A stretch of 64,000 bases of DNA from Numida meleagris (Eukaryota > Chordata > Aves > Galliformes > Numididae), in assembly GCF_002078875.1 (NCBI RefSeq), contig NC_034410.1, positions 82,961,258 to 83,025,257 of the forward strand, read 5' to 3'. This document shows, one piece after another, positions 1-12,400 of the stretch. Every line of letters begins with the position of its first letter. Within the stretch, counting starts at the first letter, position 1. The notes under the pieces are model-generated. The model was not told where the DNA came from. It was given only the letters and a program-made list of their open reading frames with translations, and searched no databases. The position numbers and the translations under genes are program-made.

Positions 1-797
1 TTCTACAGGAAAGGCAAATTTGACAGCATTAATCCTAATTTAATCAAACCTACCATTTTTTTGCCAGGTCAAAAAAAAAATAAAAATTAAACTGCATGAA
101 AAGAAATTGTTTTAGTTCAATCAAGAGTTTTCAGCTTAGCTAAATCAGCACCTTTTGAGAAAAATTATGTCTTCAGAAAAATTTTGACAAACTAGGAAGA
201 GATGCAAAATAACTCAATGTCCTGACTCTACAGCTGTAGTCTAAGTACCTCCATATCTTCAAGGGGGTAGGAAATTCATTCTACTCCTAATAGTGAAAAG
301 TTATCTGTTAATAAGTAAAATACTGAAGATTTATTCTATTACAGGTATATAGTACAAATAATTGCAAACTACTAATGACATAGTGTATATGTAGCTACAA
401 ACATATGCATAAAAACAGAATACTCAGAATACTGAGTACATATATTTAGAATAGACATAGAAATATACTTAGATACAAATTTCTTTCATCAGTCATACTG
501 AGTGTATTTACATAGAAATGGTACATGTATGCTAACTATTGCAGTGGGAAATGTCTTGAAAGCAAAGATACTGTACAACAACAATATGGCCTTAAACCAG
601 AGATTCAGCCTTCTCTCTGGTAATATTCTCGAAATGCTGCTCATTCTTGCTCAGAACAGCAAAGCTCCGCACCCTCCCCCATCATGAGAGGCAACTTCAT
701 TCTCTCACAGTGCTTTCAAGGTTACTCCCTGCCTGAACAAATGACACTGCGCTATCTTTTCCTAACTTCAACAGAAATCACCTTGTCCTTCATGATC

Positions 798-840
798 AGT
801 GCGCAAATGTGTGCGCACTAATAAATAACAACACTGCGCA
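798..840. promoter_or_regulatory. TGCGCA cluster with inverted repeat (possible NRF1-type sites)
   Basis: AGTGCGCA (798-805) and TGCGCACT (812-819) form a perfect 8-bp inverted repeat with a 6-bp spacer; a third TGCGCA lies at 835-840. TGCGCA is the half-site of the NRF1 motif. There is no CpG island around it, so promoter function is speculative. Confidence 0.2.
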
Positions 841-2125
841 TTCAGACAGTGTCCTTCACAGAAGCGCTTTTCAATCCAGTAGAATTAATAGCAACATCAA
901 ACAAAATCCCAGTGAGCTGGGATATGAAAGCTAAAACCCACACTGGCTGCCTGCGAGTGAAAAGGAGTTGAGGCGGGGAACAAACAGGGAAGATACTCAC
1001 ATGTTTCTGACACATTTAAGCAGAGATCATGTGTAGCATGGTAGCCAACCACATGGACAGCCACAGTGGAAGGAGGTCTTGCTAGAATGCTCTGGCATAC
1101 AAACACACACAGGGCACCTCATGCACTGTGGCTTGCTGGTAGCCAGGGTCCCCATAAGACAAAGAAGATGCCTGGCACCCGGAGTACCCGGTGACACAGA
1201 CACTTGACTGAGCCTTGCATTAAGCAGCTTGTAGGACCTGCCTGGCAGACAGGATGGGAATGGAGCAGGGATGATGCCCATGAGAGACACCCAACGATCC
1301 ATTAGCTGAGGTCTGCTAAGATGCACAGGAGTAGATCCTGAAGACTTTCAACTTCCCTTATAAAGTGACCAGCTTGTATTTGCTATCAGTGTCTTAGTGG
1401 CTTTGACAAGCAGTAGCCCTACAGTCTGTAAACATGGTCAGGAACTGCCTCAGATTTAGGTCTGCCCTTCTGCTCGTTGCAACAGAGCTCCGACTTAATA
1501 GGAAAAGGAATCAATTCAATATTAGCCTTGCTTCAGAGCCAAAGTCCCAATTGTAATGGAAACTAATCAGCAGTCTAAGAAGAAAACTAGGTATTTTTTT
1601 TCCATTTTCCGAAGATCTTGATGTCTCTTGGATGTGCTGTGCATTTTAACTAGCGTACACTATTTAGCCTGAATGATTGTGGAACAAAAGACTGCCATTA
1701 GAAAAATCATGTTTGTTTTGAATGTCAAGTGCCACAGTTAGTGCTGCACAGAATTACAATGCCTTGGTGGAATCACAAGAGCCAGAAGTCTCCTCTGCAG
1801 CAAAGAACTTGATATTAAATGAAGAAACAAGGTGGCCAGCCCAATATCCTGAGCTACCCCCATCAAATGGACCAGAGAAAAGGGAATCAATGAAACCTAA
1901 CTGTGGAACAAACTTGGGCGTGTTTGGGTACTAGATTTGAAAAGTCCCCTCTCCATCCTTACTGACATGGAAGATAATATAAGATCTAAACCCACAGAAA
2001 ACACAATAGCTCATGGCATAGCTTTTCCAATTAGTTTCCTGGTCTCAGCAATGGGGTAAGGAAGGCAGCAGCTCCCACGGGTCTGCAGTTCACAGGGAAT
2101 GACAACCCTGCATGTGGCAGCATAG

Positions 2126-2182
2126 TTGGAACTTGAAGATCCTTGAGGTCTCTTCCAACCCAAGCCATTCTATGATTCTATG
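2126..2182 (+). mobile_element. CR1 LINE 3' tail fragment
   Basis: The sequence GATCCTTGAGGTCTCTTCCA, ACCCAAGCCATTCTATGATT, CTATGA is a CR1 3' terminus of under 60 bp. Confidence 0.88.
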
Positions 2183-4470
2183 AATGGAAGCTGCAACTTG
2201 TTTGGGAGCTTCTGAAACACCAGGCATATGCATAAACAACTATTATATTAAAATTAAAAGATGAAATTAAGTAGGAAGCACATCAGTGAAGAACAGGACA
2301 AAGAATGAACAATCATGCCTGACAGCCATGGGTTGGTGGAAAGTTCTTCATCTGGTGCTCCAAGTTCCCAGCAGGGGATGCACCCATGTACAGCTGGGTG
2401 CAACTCGCAGACAAGCTAATTACAAGATACCACATTTAATCTCTGTTTTTAAGAAAGCTGAGGAATATTTATAGTATGAGAGTCCTACGAATTTTGTTAA
2501 TGACAGAAAAGGCCAAATACTCTACTTTGGGGTCAGGGAAAAGCAACACTATTGTAGGCTGGAAATTTCAGACTGCAATCTAAGTGTCCTTTCCTCTTGT
2601 TATCAAAGTAATTTGAGCTTAATTGTTAATTGTTATCTGTGACTTAATGGTTTCTGACTGTAAAGTAAAAAAAAAAAAATCAAAGCTTTCACTTGGATGT
2701 TGAATATGTGTGTAATCCAACCAAAAAGTTTTCATGATCTTTTCTGAACAATGTTAACTATAAGACTAGAAAAGATAAGATTTCTATCTTGCAGGTAGCA
2801 TGCAAGAGAAATTACATATTCTGACATGATCTGCTTTCCCAACTTACACATTTCTAGCTGATCAAGTAGAAAATAAGCAATACTAATGATAATAAAAAAT
2901 TGCAACCAGAACATCAATCCTTCCATCTTACTGTTTTTGCTCGTCTTGAAATAGGGCAGAAGAGGTATGGCGACTTACTTTCACACACCTTACAGTCTGA
3001 AGGAAAATATATGACTTGCTACTGGGTCCAAAGGAAAAAAAAAAAATGCTGTAAATTGGTAAGATTCTTGCCAGCAGGAACAAATTTGGATTGCACATTA
3101 ACCTTAAGCCAGCAAAACTGTAGTTTAAGGAAAGGATGTCATGTTCTTCATGTGTGAAGAACACCCTATTCTTCAAACAGACATGTTTATTTTCACAGAG
3201 AGGTCAATATTTCATTTTGATTTGCCACATTTAGCTTTCTTGGAATGAAAATAGGTAAATTAGAAAATCTTCCAACTGTCACAGATTTTGTGCAAAGCTA
3301 CAGTGGCTGTATGTCACCTTGATAAGCAACTTATCCAGTACAGGAGGGCTGTGTTCACTAATTAATGTAAATTTTGTGAAATCACCCAAGAGAGGAACAT
3401 GGGGCTGAAAAGAGCGACTCACAGCATTGCCGCTGGAGTGGAGCACAGAGCTGTGCTCTTCAAAATCGCAGCTTTGGCTTCGTTTTGTGAAATACTATAG
3501 TTCTGTCTTCTAATGAAAGTAACTTCAGCCTTCAATGCATCAGTCTTGGCATATTAAAGATTTATCAAACAGTTTAAATTAATATTTCATTCCCTACTGT
3601 TCCCTGTAGCCCTTCGCCCCTGGCAGCAGCCAGGATTGAGTGCCACACGTGGCAGCTGGCTCCTGCAGGCCTGTCCCTGCCTAAGCTGCAGAGAGTCCTG
3701 CGGCCATTTTGTAACCCCGTGGTGGGGCTCTCAGAGGATACCACTCACAGATAGCATGAGACCACAGGGCAGGTCCATTCTGATGTCCTTTTGCCCACAG
3801 CCAGCCAGGACTCTCTGGGGAACACGCAGAACTTGCTGGTCCCCAGCCAAAAGGAGTCTCACAGGCTTTTGTGCAAGTCCCTCACACATTCATGCACGAC
3901 TTAATGAGCCTGGAGGAGTTTTGTATTCAAAGGAGCTCAGCCAGGGCTTCCCATCATTGCACAGGGCTTTCTGCCCACTGAGCACCAAGCTCGCATTTTG
4001 TCCAACACAAGCTGCAAGTTGGAAATGCTCTTCCAAGCACCAGGCCTCCAGAGACTGCCAGGGCGTCATCCAGAGAGCGAAACAAACCAATGTGATTTGT
4101 GTCTAACGCATTACTAATTCTGCATGGTATCTCATTCTGTTTTTCAGATTTGCTTTTCTTATTCTCCTGAATTATCAGAACACCTGGAAAGTGCTCTGAT
4201 CACAGTGAAGCCATGCTTTGTAGGTATTTCGTAGCTTGTGTTCCAGTTGTCACTTATTAGAATAGACCAGTCGCAGAACATTGTCAGTGCACAATATACT
4301 CAGAAGCTGCAAGCAGTGCTCTTCCTCTCTGGTGTTTAGAAAGTTGCTGTCAGCTGGAAAGCTTCTGGCTTTTCTCTCAAACTGAAGGCAGAATTTAACT
4401 GTGAATGGGAAAAGGAAAAGGGCAGATGTTGCACTGAGTAACATGGTCTAGAGCAGTCTCAGGCATATGA

Positions 4471-4529
4471 GTTGATGGCTGGACTAGCTGATCTTAGTGG
4501 TCTTTCCAACCTCTATGGTTCTATGATTC
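4471..4529 (+). mobile_element. CR1 LINE 3' tail fragment
   Basis: The sequence GATGGCTGGACTAGCTGATC, TTAGTGGTCTTTCCAACCTC, TATGGTTCTATGATTC is a CR1 3' terminus of about 60 bp. Confidence 0.85.
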
Positions 4530-7378
4530 AGTGTTTACTAAGCATAATTTTCATGATGCAATGAGAGAAAAGCAGGTTCTAAATCAGCATATTCCAGCAA
4601 AAAATAAGTAGGCTATCCATACTTGTGACTTCTACCCCTGACAAGAAATACCTTTGCATTACTGTCTGTCTTAAATTCTTCTAACATTATTCTAGCATCC
4701 AGTTCCAATCTGTCCACAGCCCCTCCACAGTGCAAATGTAGGTCAGCCTCAGCCCATACCTCTGGTTTTGTTTCCAGTCAGACCTTGCGTCTGCTGCTGC
4801 ACTTCGACATGTTGGTATCAAGTCAAGAGGCTTTTCTGTGATAACTCTTGTCCACAACAAAGCCCTTTTGTGCCTCCTATCTTGCTTACCTTTTTAATTT
4901 CTGCAGTGGCATATTTAATTTTAACTTCCTATGATTCAACTATGAAAAAGCACTTTACAGAATAGCCTGGAAGACAGACATTTCACAAAATAAAAAGCTG
5001 AACTGCATTTCTTGGGGAACAAAAAAAAAAATGTTCAAAGATGGCACAGTCTCTATTTAAGCTATTTGCCATTTTTGAAATGCTTTTTCCTCTGCGGCAA
5101 AAACTTCACCCACTCCTGTGTTGCAGCCCACGGCCACTGTGAATAGTTCAGAGCACCCACACACGCATTCAGCTTCCCCAGGTCTAATCACAGAGTCCTG
5201 TGATTTTCAGATCAGCCAGGATGAAATAATAATAATAAGAAAAAAGTAAAAATCATCACAGTTGATTAAGACTCCTGCAAGTTTCCAGGTGGTTCTGCAG
5301 AAGATGGGCCACTGAGCTGTGAGATAAGAACTGCTGCCAAGACCTCGTACCACACCTCCTTGGCATTGACTGCCGGGGTTTTCCAGGCTTTGATGTCTGT
5401 ATATAAATTCCCTGCAATATCACTATGAACAGCTGACACCAAAGAACCTGGCTCCTTATTTCAGTTTTGTACCCTAAACTATCTTATCTTTTAACCGATG
5501 AATGTAATTACAGACAAATCGGCTCTGAAAGTAACAGCAGTCACTCTCTTGCTCAGGGGGAGGAGGAAATACAGATAAAATCATTTTTTTGCTGTCGTTT
5601 TAATGGCCATGAAAAAACTTTGATTGAATGAATCTCAGCACTTCTTTACTGGCCAAGATCACAATTTCATGGTTAATTATTCTGTATCTAAACTCTCTCT
5701 TGTTGCAGCTTCCACAAATGATTGTTACCTTAGCAATATTTTTGGCTATCAAAAGTCCTCGTTTCTGTTTACTAGGGCAGGAATACACGCACTCAGGACA
5801 ATGTCTCGTCTTGACTTTGGACTATGAAACTTCAGGGTTTCTTTTATGAACACAAAATAACAGGTCAGGTTACATACTTGTTCCAGCTTCACTACAGCTC
5901 TTCAGCAGTGTTAGTACAGCAGCAAATGAACTTTTGTTTCTCTTAAGGGTACAGTTAATATCAAATTAAAATCTGAGGAACAGTTTTAGGGAAGTCTCTG
6001 TCTGTTGTAGCGTGAGTTGGGTACTGCTGTTCTTCAAAACAGGCTTTGCAACTCTACTGCAAGAAATGCAAGTAGCAAATAGTCTAAAAAAACATAACAA
6101 AACAGTTAATTTGAAAAATTTTAAGCGTGAGATATTTCCCTTTGATGACTTTCAGGAAAGCGTGAGATGCAGTAAGTCTAGGAGACCTGTGAGTTTAAGC
6201 TGACTTTCTCTATAACATTGCATGCAGAAACTTATACTTTTCTATAAGTATTAATGAATCAATTGCAAAACACACATCACAGAATATCTTACTACACAAA
6301 CATCATCCCAGAATCATTTAGCCTTTTAATTTATGTTCAATGTGAGGGAAAATTAAAAGATAAAAAGGACTTTTTGCTTGACATTACTCTTGACTGTGCA
6401 GTTTAATGGGAAAAAAAGTACTTCTCCGTGTGAAGATGGTAGGATTGAACAGCTTGGACATGAGCTTGTTCTGTGGCTTTGCCCTTGAAGGGCTCGTGCA
6501 GATTTCGGGTGGATTTGGGGCTCATGAATAAATGTGGACTTGGCCCAATGCGTCACCATAGGCAGTCTGTCCATTGTGCCGTTTCCCTTCACCTGTTGTC
6601 ACACAGCTCCTTTGTACATACAAAAAGCATCAGCATACAGTTGCAGGCTGATTCCCCCAAGGAAGCACGAGGCAGCTCTCATTCCTACTCTGCTTTGGAG
6701 GAAGCCAAGGGCACTCCATGCACAGTAGGTGATGGCATTTAATCAGCTTCCCTCATGACTTACAAGAGAAGCTGTTTATCAACACCTGACACTTGAAGGC
6801 CCCACCTGGTGCACACTTAGGCACCTTTGCCTGAGACACCAGCAGAGATTGTTTTGACAACATAGCCTTCCATTCCTCTGAATGGAAACATTTCATAGCA
6901 AAGTCACTCCTGCTCAGGGTGAGGTCTCTGAGCACAAGCAAGGCGAGCAGTGCGTCCTTGCCTGAGCAGCCCAGAGGGTTTGCTGACTAACAGGCCTGAG
7001 CTTGGCTATTTTCCTTTCAGATGAGTTTGCTGGCCACAAGGTAGCTGGCTGTTATGGGCTAGGATCAGAGTTTGTAGGTTTCTGGAAGGGTAGAAAAGGG
7101 AAAGTTTTGAAATTAATAGATGTTTTTTTTCCCACAAGGTGAGGGTAGCCTTTGTCCATCCATTGTACACCTGCTTCTCAGGTGATCTTTTTAAGGAAAC
7201 GTACTACATTGTTAATGTAACTGTGATGAAGGTAGTACAAGAGTGGTGTATTAGCTGTCTGAGCAGCAAAAACATGAGAGTGTCCACCAGGCTGGATAAA
7301 ATTATGCCATGATGCACCAATGTGCTGCTTGAAGATACACTTCTTTCCATCTACCTCCTAAACATTCTCTGAACAAGG

Positions 7379-7401
7379 TTTTTTTTTTTTTTTTTTTTTT
7401 T
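7379..7401. repeat. Poly-T tract (23)
   Basis: Uninterrupted run of T. No attached retrotransposon body recognised. Confidence 0.95.
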
Positions 7402-7724
7402 GCTCTATCAGATAACAGTAGCTTTTTTTAAGGTAAGAGGGTAGACAGCACTTTATATTCATACTCATCTGCTCAGTGCTCCACACTGAAAAGTAAACAG
7501 ACCACAAGAGGAGAGAGCCAGCTAAAAATATTGTTCATATGAGAATAACATAGCTATAAGTGAGCATAATGGAAATGAAAGGTTTCTAACTATTGAGAGA
7601 GTTGCAAGAGCAGCACTGCAGAGAAGTCTAGATTGGAGAAAAATGAAGCAAAAAACCCCCACTCCATCAAACAAATTAATATTGGGCTATTGAATTTCAT
7701 AAAATTAGCAAGTTACAGCCTGTA

Positions 7725-7850
7725 ATAGAATCATAGAATTGCTCAGGTTGGAAAAGACCTTCAAGATCATCAAGTCCAACTGCAACCTAATCATACTACC
7801 CTAGCTCTAACAACCCACCATGAAATCATGTCCCTGAGCACCACTAATAC
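7725..7850 (-). mobile_element. CR1 LINE 3' end fragment
   Basis: The plus strand begins AGAATCATAGAATTGCTCAG, GTTGGAAAAGACCTTCAAGA, TCATCAAGTCCAACTGCAAC and continues to CATGTCCCTGAGCACCAC, the reverse of a CR1 tail. Short, truncated copy. Confidence 0.9.
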
Positions 7851-10800
7851 CACTGACTTGCTCATTTGTTGGATACTTTGATACTTTTTGGTCTACCATC
7901 TTTACTGTCCTTAAAAACAAGCAAACTCCTGGTTATTTCTCTTTGATATTCACTATCTTTTCATTCCTTTTCTTCTCTTTTACTGTAGGCAATGAAAATG
8001 GGCAAGTGAGTATTACAGTTGTCAGACAGAAGGACAGTGCTAAAAGCCAAGGTAGAGAATGTAGTTTTAAAGCAGCTGTCAGGAAAAAATTGTTGTTTGG
8101 AAAGAGGGGTATTTAAAAATAAAACTGAGACATTTATCTATGCCAAAGTTATACTGAAAAAAAAAGCCTCTTTTTTTTTTTTTTTTGGCCATCTTCTTCT
8201 CTCCCCCAGGATATACAAAAACAAAAAAGTGAAATGTAAATTTCACAAAAAGAGTCATCCAGACTGATCTGACGTGAAGTGAAAAATTCCCACTGCTAGA
8301 AGACCTTTCCCCTGGGTATCACCCTACAGAAGGCTTTGGCAAGGCAGATGTAACTGTTTGCAATGCTTTCCTCAGTGGAGAGCAACTTGGGAAATCCCTG
8401 CGTGCCCTGCATTCACAGTGAGGCAGTCAGATGCAAAAAAAAAACAACAACAAAAAAAAACGCCTTGTCATTGGTACTATTCACAACCCCTGGGAGACAG
8501 AAGAGAATATGCAGCAGGGAGCAGCAGGCAATCTATAAATTGTCTTGCGTATAAAGCCCCTGTGTTCTGCGTTTAAGCACCACTAAGCTACATGGTGGGA
8601 ACATAGCTGGATGCTAGTTTGTTTTCAGCGCTGCAGAGTCTGAAAGTGTGCTGGCTTGCTGAGCTGCTCTGCTCATTCTTACAAATAGGAACTATTTTTC
8701 CACTTGTTCAAATTTCAGTCTCTGTTTTTTTGTTTTTCCTCTTGGATGCACAGATGTACATTCCGTCATTAATAGGCAACCGGGGAAAGTGAAGGGAGAA
8801 AAATACGGCTCATGACTTTTGAGTCTTTTCCCTCACAATGTCAGAGGAAAAACTCACTCAGCCAAGAAAAGGAACTGATAAACCTTTGAGCCGGCCTAAT
8901 TCATTCAACCCATCAAAAGGAAAGGGGATGCACACACAGCCCCATTCATCCTGGTGTCCTTGCTGTACGTTAATAAGAGATGCATTCACCCTTTCAGGGG
9001 CTATCAGTACCTCCTTTCATTTTGGACACTGCCTCATTCACCTGCTTCTGAAGTGCATCATTCCAGTAATAGCAATCTAGGAGGCCTTCAGCTCTGCATA
9101 CTTGATCATTTCCAACTAAAACAGCAACATCTGCATTGTATAGGAAGTGAAAATGCTGAAAGGCTAAGGAGGCCAATAGCTAAGATTAGCCATCAGAGGT
9201 GAATGTAACCTAATTTAAATGTGATGAAATTAGACCATTTGTCCTAATTTTCATGCATTATCTCAGGAATACTGATAAGGCTGGAATGAACACTTGAGAG
9301 CAGCTGGCAGGCAGCATGGTCGCTGAGCTCCACCACGTACAGAGTTTACTTTCAAATGGAAGGCTCAATTTACAAAAGTGAGAGCTAAGGATAAGCTGTT
9401 TGGGCCTCCAGCTTGCTCAGGTGGGAAAGGGAGGATACCAGCCTCCTGCCTTCTAGACCATATCGGTTCCTTCTTCTCCCTCTGCTAGCTTGCATGGTTG
9501 AAATAAACTCAGTACTGTTATTTTAGCTGAGAGGATTGCTCTTTGAGAGGTATTGGTGGGAAATGGGGATTCAGGGGATAATTTGTTCGCATTTTGCTTT
9601 TTAATTAAATGGAGCTAGGACAAGGAAAGCGTTACTCCTTTCATCAGGCCGTAAGTAACGCAGACATTGATAGTTCCACCTATTGGTAGAAAAGTAAAAA
9701 TGATTTTGCTTACTTTGTAAAGAAAGGAATTCCAAGAATTTCTAGTGCCATCTATGAGTGAATACAGAGAATTGCCAGTATTTCTTGGCTTGTTTTATAC
9801 ACACACATGCACAAGTAGTACAGAAGTGAACATTGTTTATCTTGTCTTCTCTGCATCCACCTACAATCTTTATGAATGCAAGCTTATTACAGCTGTTTAA
9901 TAAATGTGCTTTAAAAAAACCACTGCAGTTACAAAAGCTAGTCTCCATGGTATAAGGCACTGGCCAAAGCCGCTGACATTTAGCCTGCCATCAGGGTGCC
10001 ATGTTCTTAAAGGAAAGGATGATGGAGGTATCTGAGCTCAAGTATCTGAACCACGTTACTCACAGTGATTCAGGGTCAAAATCTGCATCCGACTCAGAAC
10101 ACACCAAAGATGAATACCTTTCCATCCCCCTCTATAGTTCAGATTTTTAGAAACATCCTCATGCAAAACCAGCTGAAAACAGAAGGAGCTGCTGCAAAAT
10201 CCAGTTGCTGTCCTCCACTCACCCCTAATCAGACAAGCATGATATGCCTCGAATTCCCCCCTGGATCTTTCTGGGAAGCAATTTAAAACCACAGAATGAT
10301 AATTAGCTTTTTGCTATATACTATAGGTTGAATTTAAAATGCTATTGAAAACACATCATTAGAGACTGCCAGAAGAAGGGATGTGGGAAATCACATACTT
10401 TAACATTTTCTTTTTGAAGGTTTCCAAATGTACCAATTTCAAAATGCGAAACTTATCCCTGGGAGAGACTTTTATTTCTCTTTTCCTCTATCTCAGTCTG
10501 TTCCCTCCTTATTCTCTCCTAAGAGGACAGCAGTGAAGGGGAAGTGGCAATCAAGAAAATGAAGACAGGATATACTGGATTTCATTAGACAAAAAGTATT
10601 GAGAAAAAAAAAAAAAAGACTACAAAGTATCTTCAAAACAAGAGTTATTGCCCCCAGGGAAAAAGTTAGGAGTTCACATTAAAGCAGTACTCATTTGCAG
10701 AGTCTTCTCAACATAACAAGTGCTGTCAAAAAAAGTGAAACAGCAGTGAAATATTTCCTCTTTTTTTCCTACTACTTGTTAAAAAAAAAAAAAGTGCATG

Positions 10801-12378
10801 CAGCTGTCTAGGGCAAGGTGTTAAACACAACCCCCCATCAATAAGATGTGTGAATGTGAAAGCTGCTTAGAGCAAGGGGACCACACAGCCTCCATCAGTG
10901 CTGCTTAAGGGCAACTCGGAGTTTTGTGGGCACCCCTGTGTCCTGCACAGCTCAGGGCTGCCCGTCAGCAGCCTGAAGCTATGTTGGGCTTTCCAGCACA
11001 GCGTGGCATCTTCCAGGACATACTGTCCAAATGCAGGTCACGTGGATTGGGAAGGGGTCCCATGAAGGCAGTGCGGAAGTAGGTCAGATCCAGAAATATT
11101 TCCCAGGCTACAGCAATGCCACGCAGCATGGGTGTCGTAGTGGCTGTTAAAAGACCTGCCAGGAGAGAAGTGACCCTAAAGCACATGGATGTCATTGCTT
11201 CTGAGCCACCTGATAGGGTCTACCCTATTAACCAGAGCACGCTGGATTAGCTCAGCGCTAGACTTTCCTTTCAGGTCTCTAGAGGGATACTTTTGCATCA
11301 GTACAAGAGTTGCGTGTGTTTTCATTATGAGGTTTGCTGTCCCTACTGGCCCAAGTCAAGCAAGTATGACCACCTGGGCCTGATGATAATCTCACTTTTA
11401 GCACTGTAATAGACAGCATCTCATTGCACTCTGGGGAGTAGTACACAGGAGTGAAAATTATAACTTCTGTTCTGGCTACATAAGTATCTTTAATTTCAGG
11501 ACAAGGTTCAAAGAAACCCTCATGGCTTATGACACAATTTCTACGTCAAACAGTAATAACAATGTATTTGTATTGTGCTGTTTTCAGTTTCTCTTGTGGG
11601 CAGAGGTGAAAGCGAGTTTTCAGCTGAGACTTGCACTCTCCTGACATTGGGTTAATGATAAAAATACAGCTAAACATGGGTTACCAAAGGAGCACTTGAC
11701 CCAAAACTGACACCCAGAAACTGAGAATCGGAGTGGACAGTGAACATCATCGTGTAGTTCTCATCACTGGGAAGTATCAGTTGAAAATTTGAGGGAAACA
11801 GTGGGTGATGTCACATCCATCATATTTACATTATGTTACATCCTAAATTCTTCCATCCAAATAAGAGTATTTTCTGTTTTCTTTTTTTTTTAAAAAAAAA
11901 AAAAGAGAAAACTTTTGAGAATCAAGCTCAAAGGAGGGGCAAGGATCTAACAATGGTATTTTGAAGGTGATACATTTGAATTTAGATATATGGATATATT
12001 CAGATATATTTAAGAATATAAAAAGAATATTTTAGCACATTTCAGCAGCTGACTGTGTAGATGCAGCAGTTGATGAGGTAGAACCCTGAGCTAGGACTAA
12101 TTTCAAGGCAGACATGAAAACCTCTATCTCAGAAGGTCAGTGCTATGGCGCTGCAGCATTTTGAAACATCTTCTGAGCTGTTCTACCCTCTTCTGAGCTT
12201 TGACCTATTCCTGTGTTCTTCCACAATTCTGTGAAGCATGTCTGGAGAACGTTTTCTGGATTTTGTTTAAGGCCAATGGAAACAATCCTTGTCCTGTCTT
12301 GCAGAAGATGAGAAAATACCATGCAAATACCTTGGTATTGGGCTGTTTTGCACATGTCCTGAGGCAAAAAGCTCTGCT

Positions 12379-12400
12379 AAAAAAAAAAAAAAAAAAAAAA
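12379..12400. repeat. Poly-A tract (22)
   Basis: Uninterrupted run of A followed by GAAAAAA. It creates the poly-Lys and poly-Phe stretches in overlapping chance frames. Confidence 0.95.

Larger units (their letters stand above)
1..7378. other. Intergenic, no gene recognised
   Basis: Apart from the two CR1 tails, I see only short A/T tracts and chance frames. The longest frame (3636-4106, plus, 156 codons) sits in locally GC-rich DNA and shows no recognisable domain. A TGCGCA-rich palindrome lies at 798-840. Confidence 0.6.

Noticed and set aside
3636..4106. 156-codon plus-strand frame
   Set aside because: Composition Ser/Cys/Trp-rich as expected of a random frame in GC-rich DNA; no domain or nearby exon signals.
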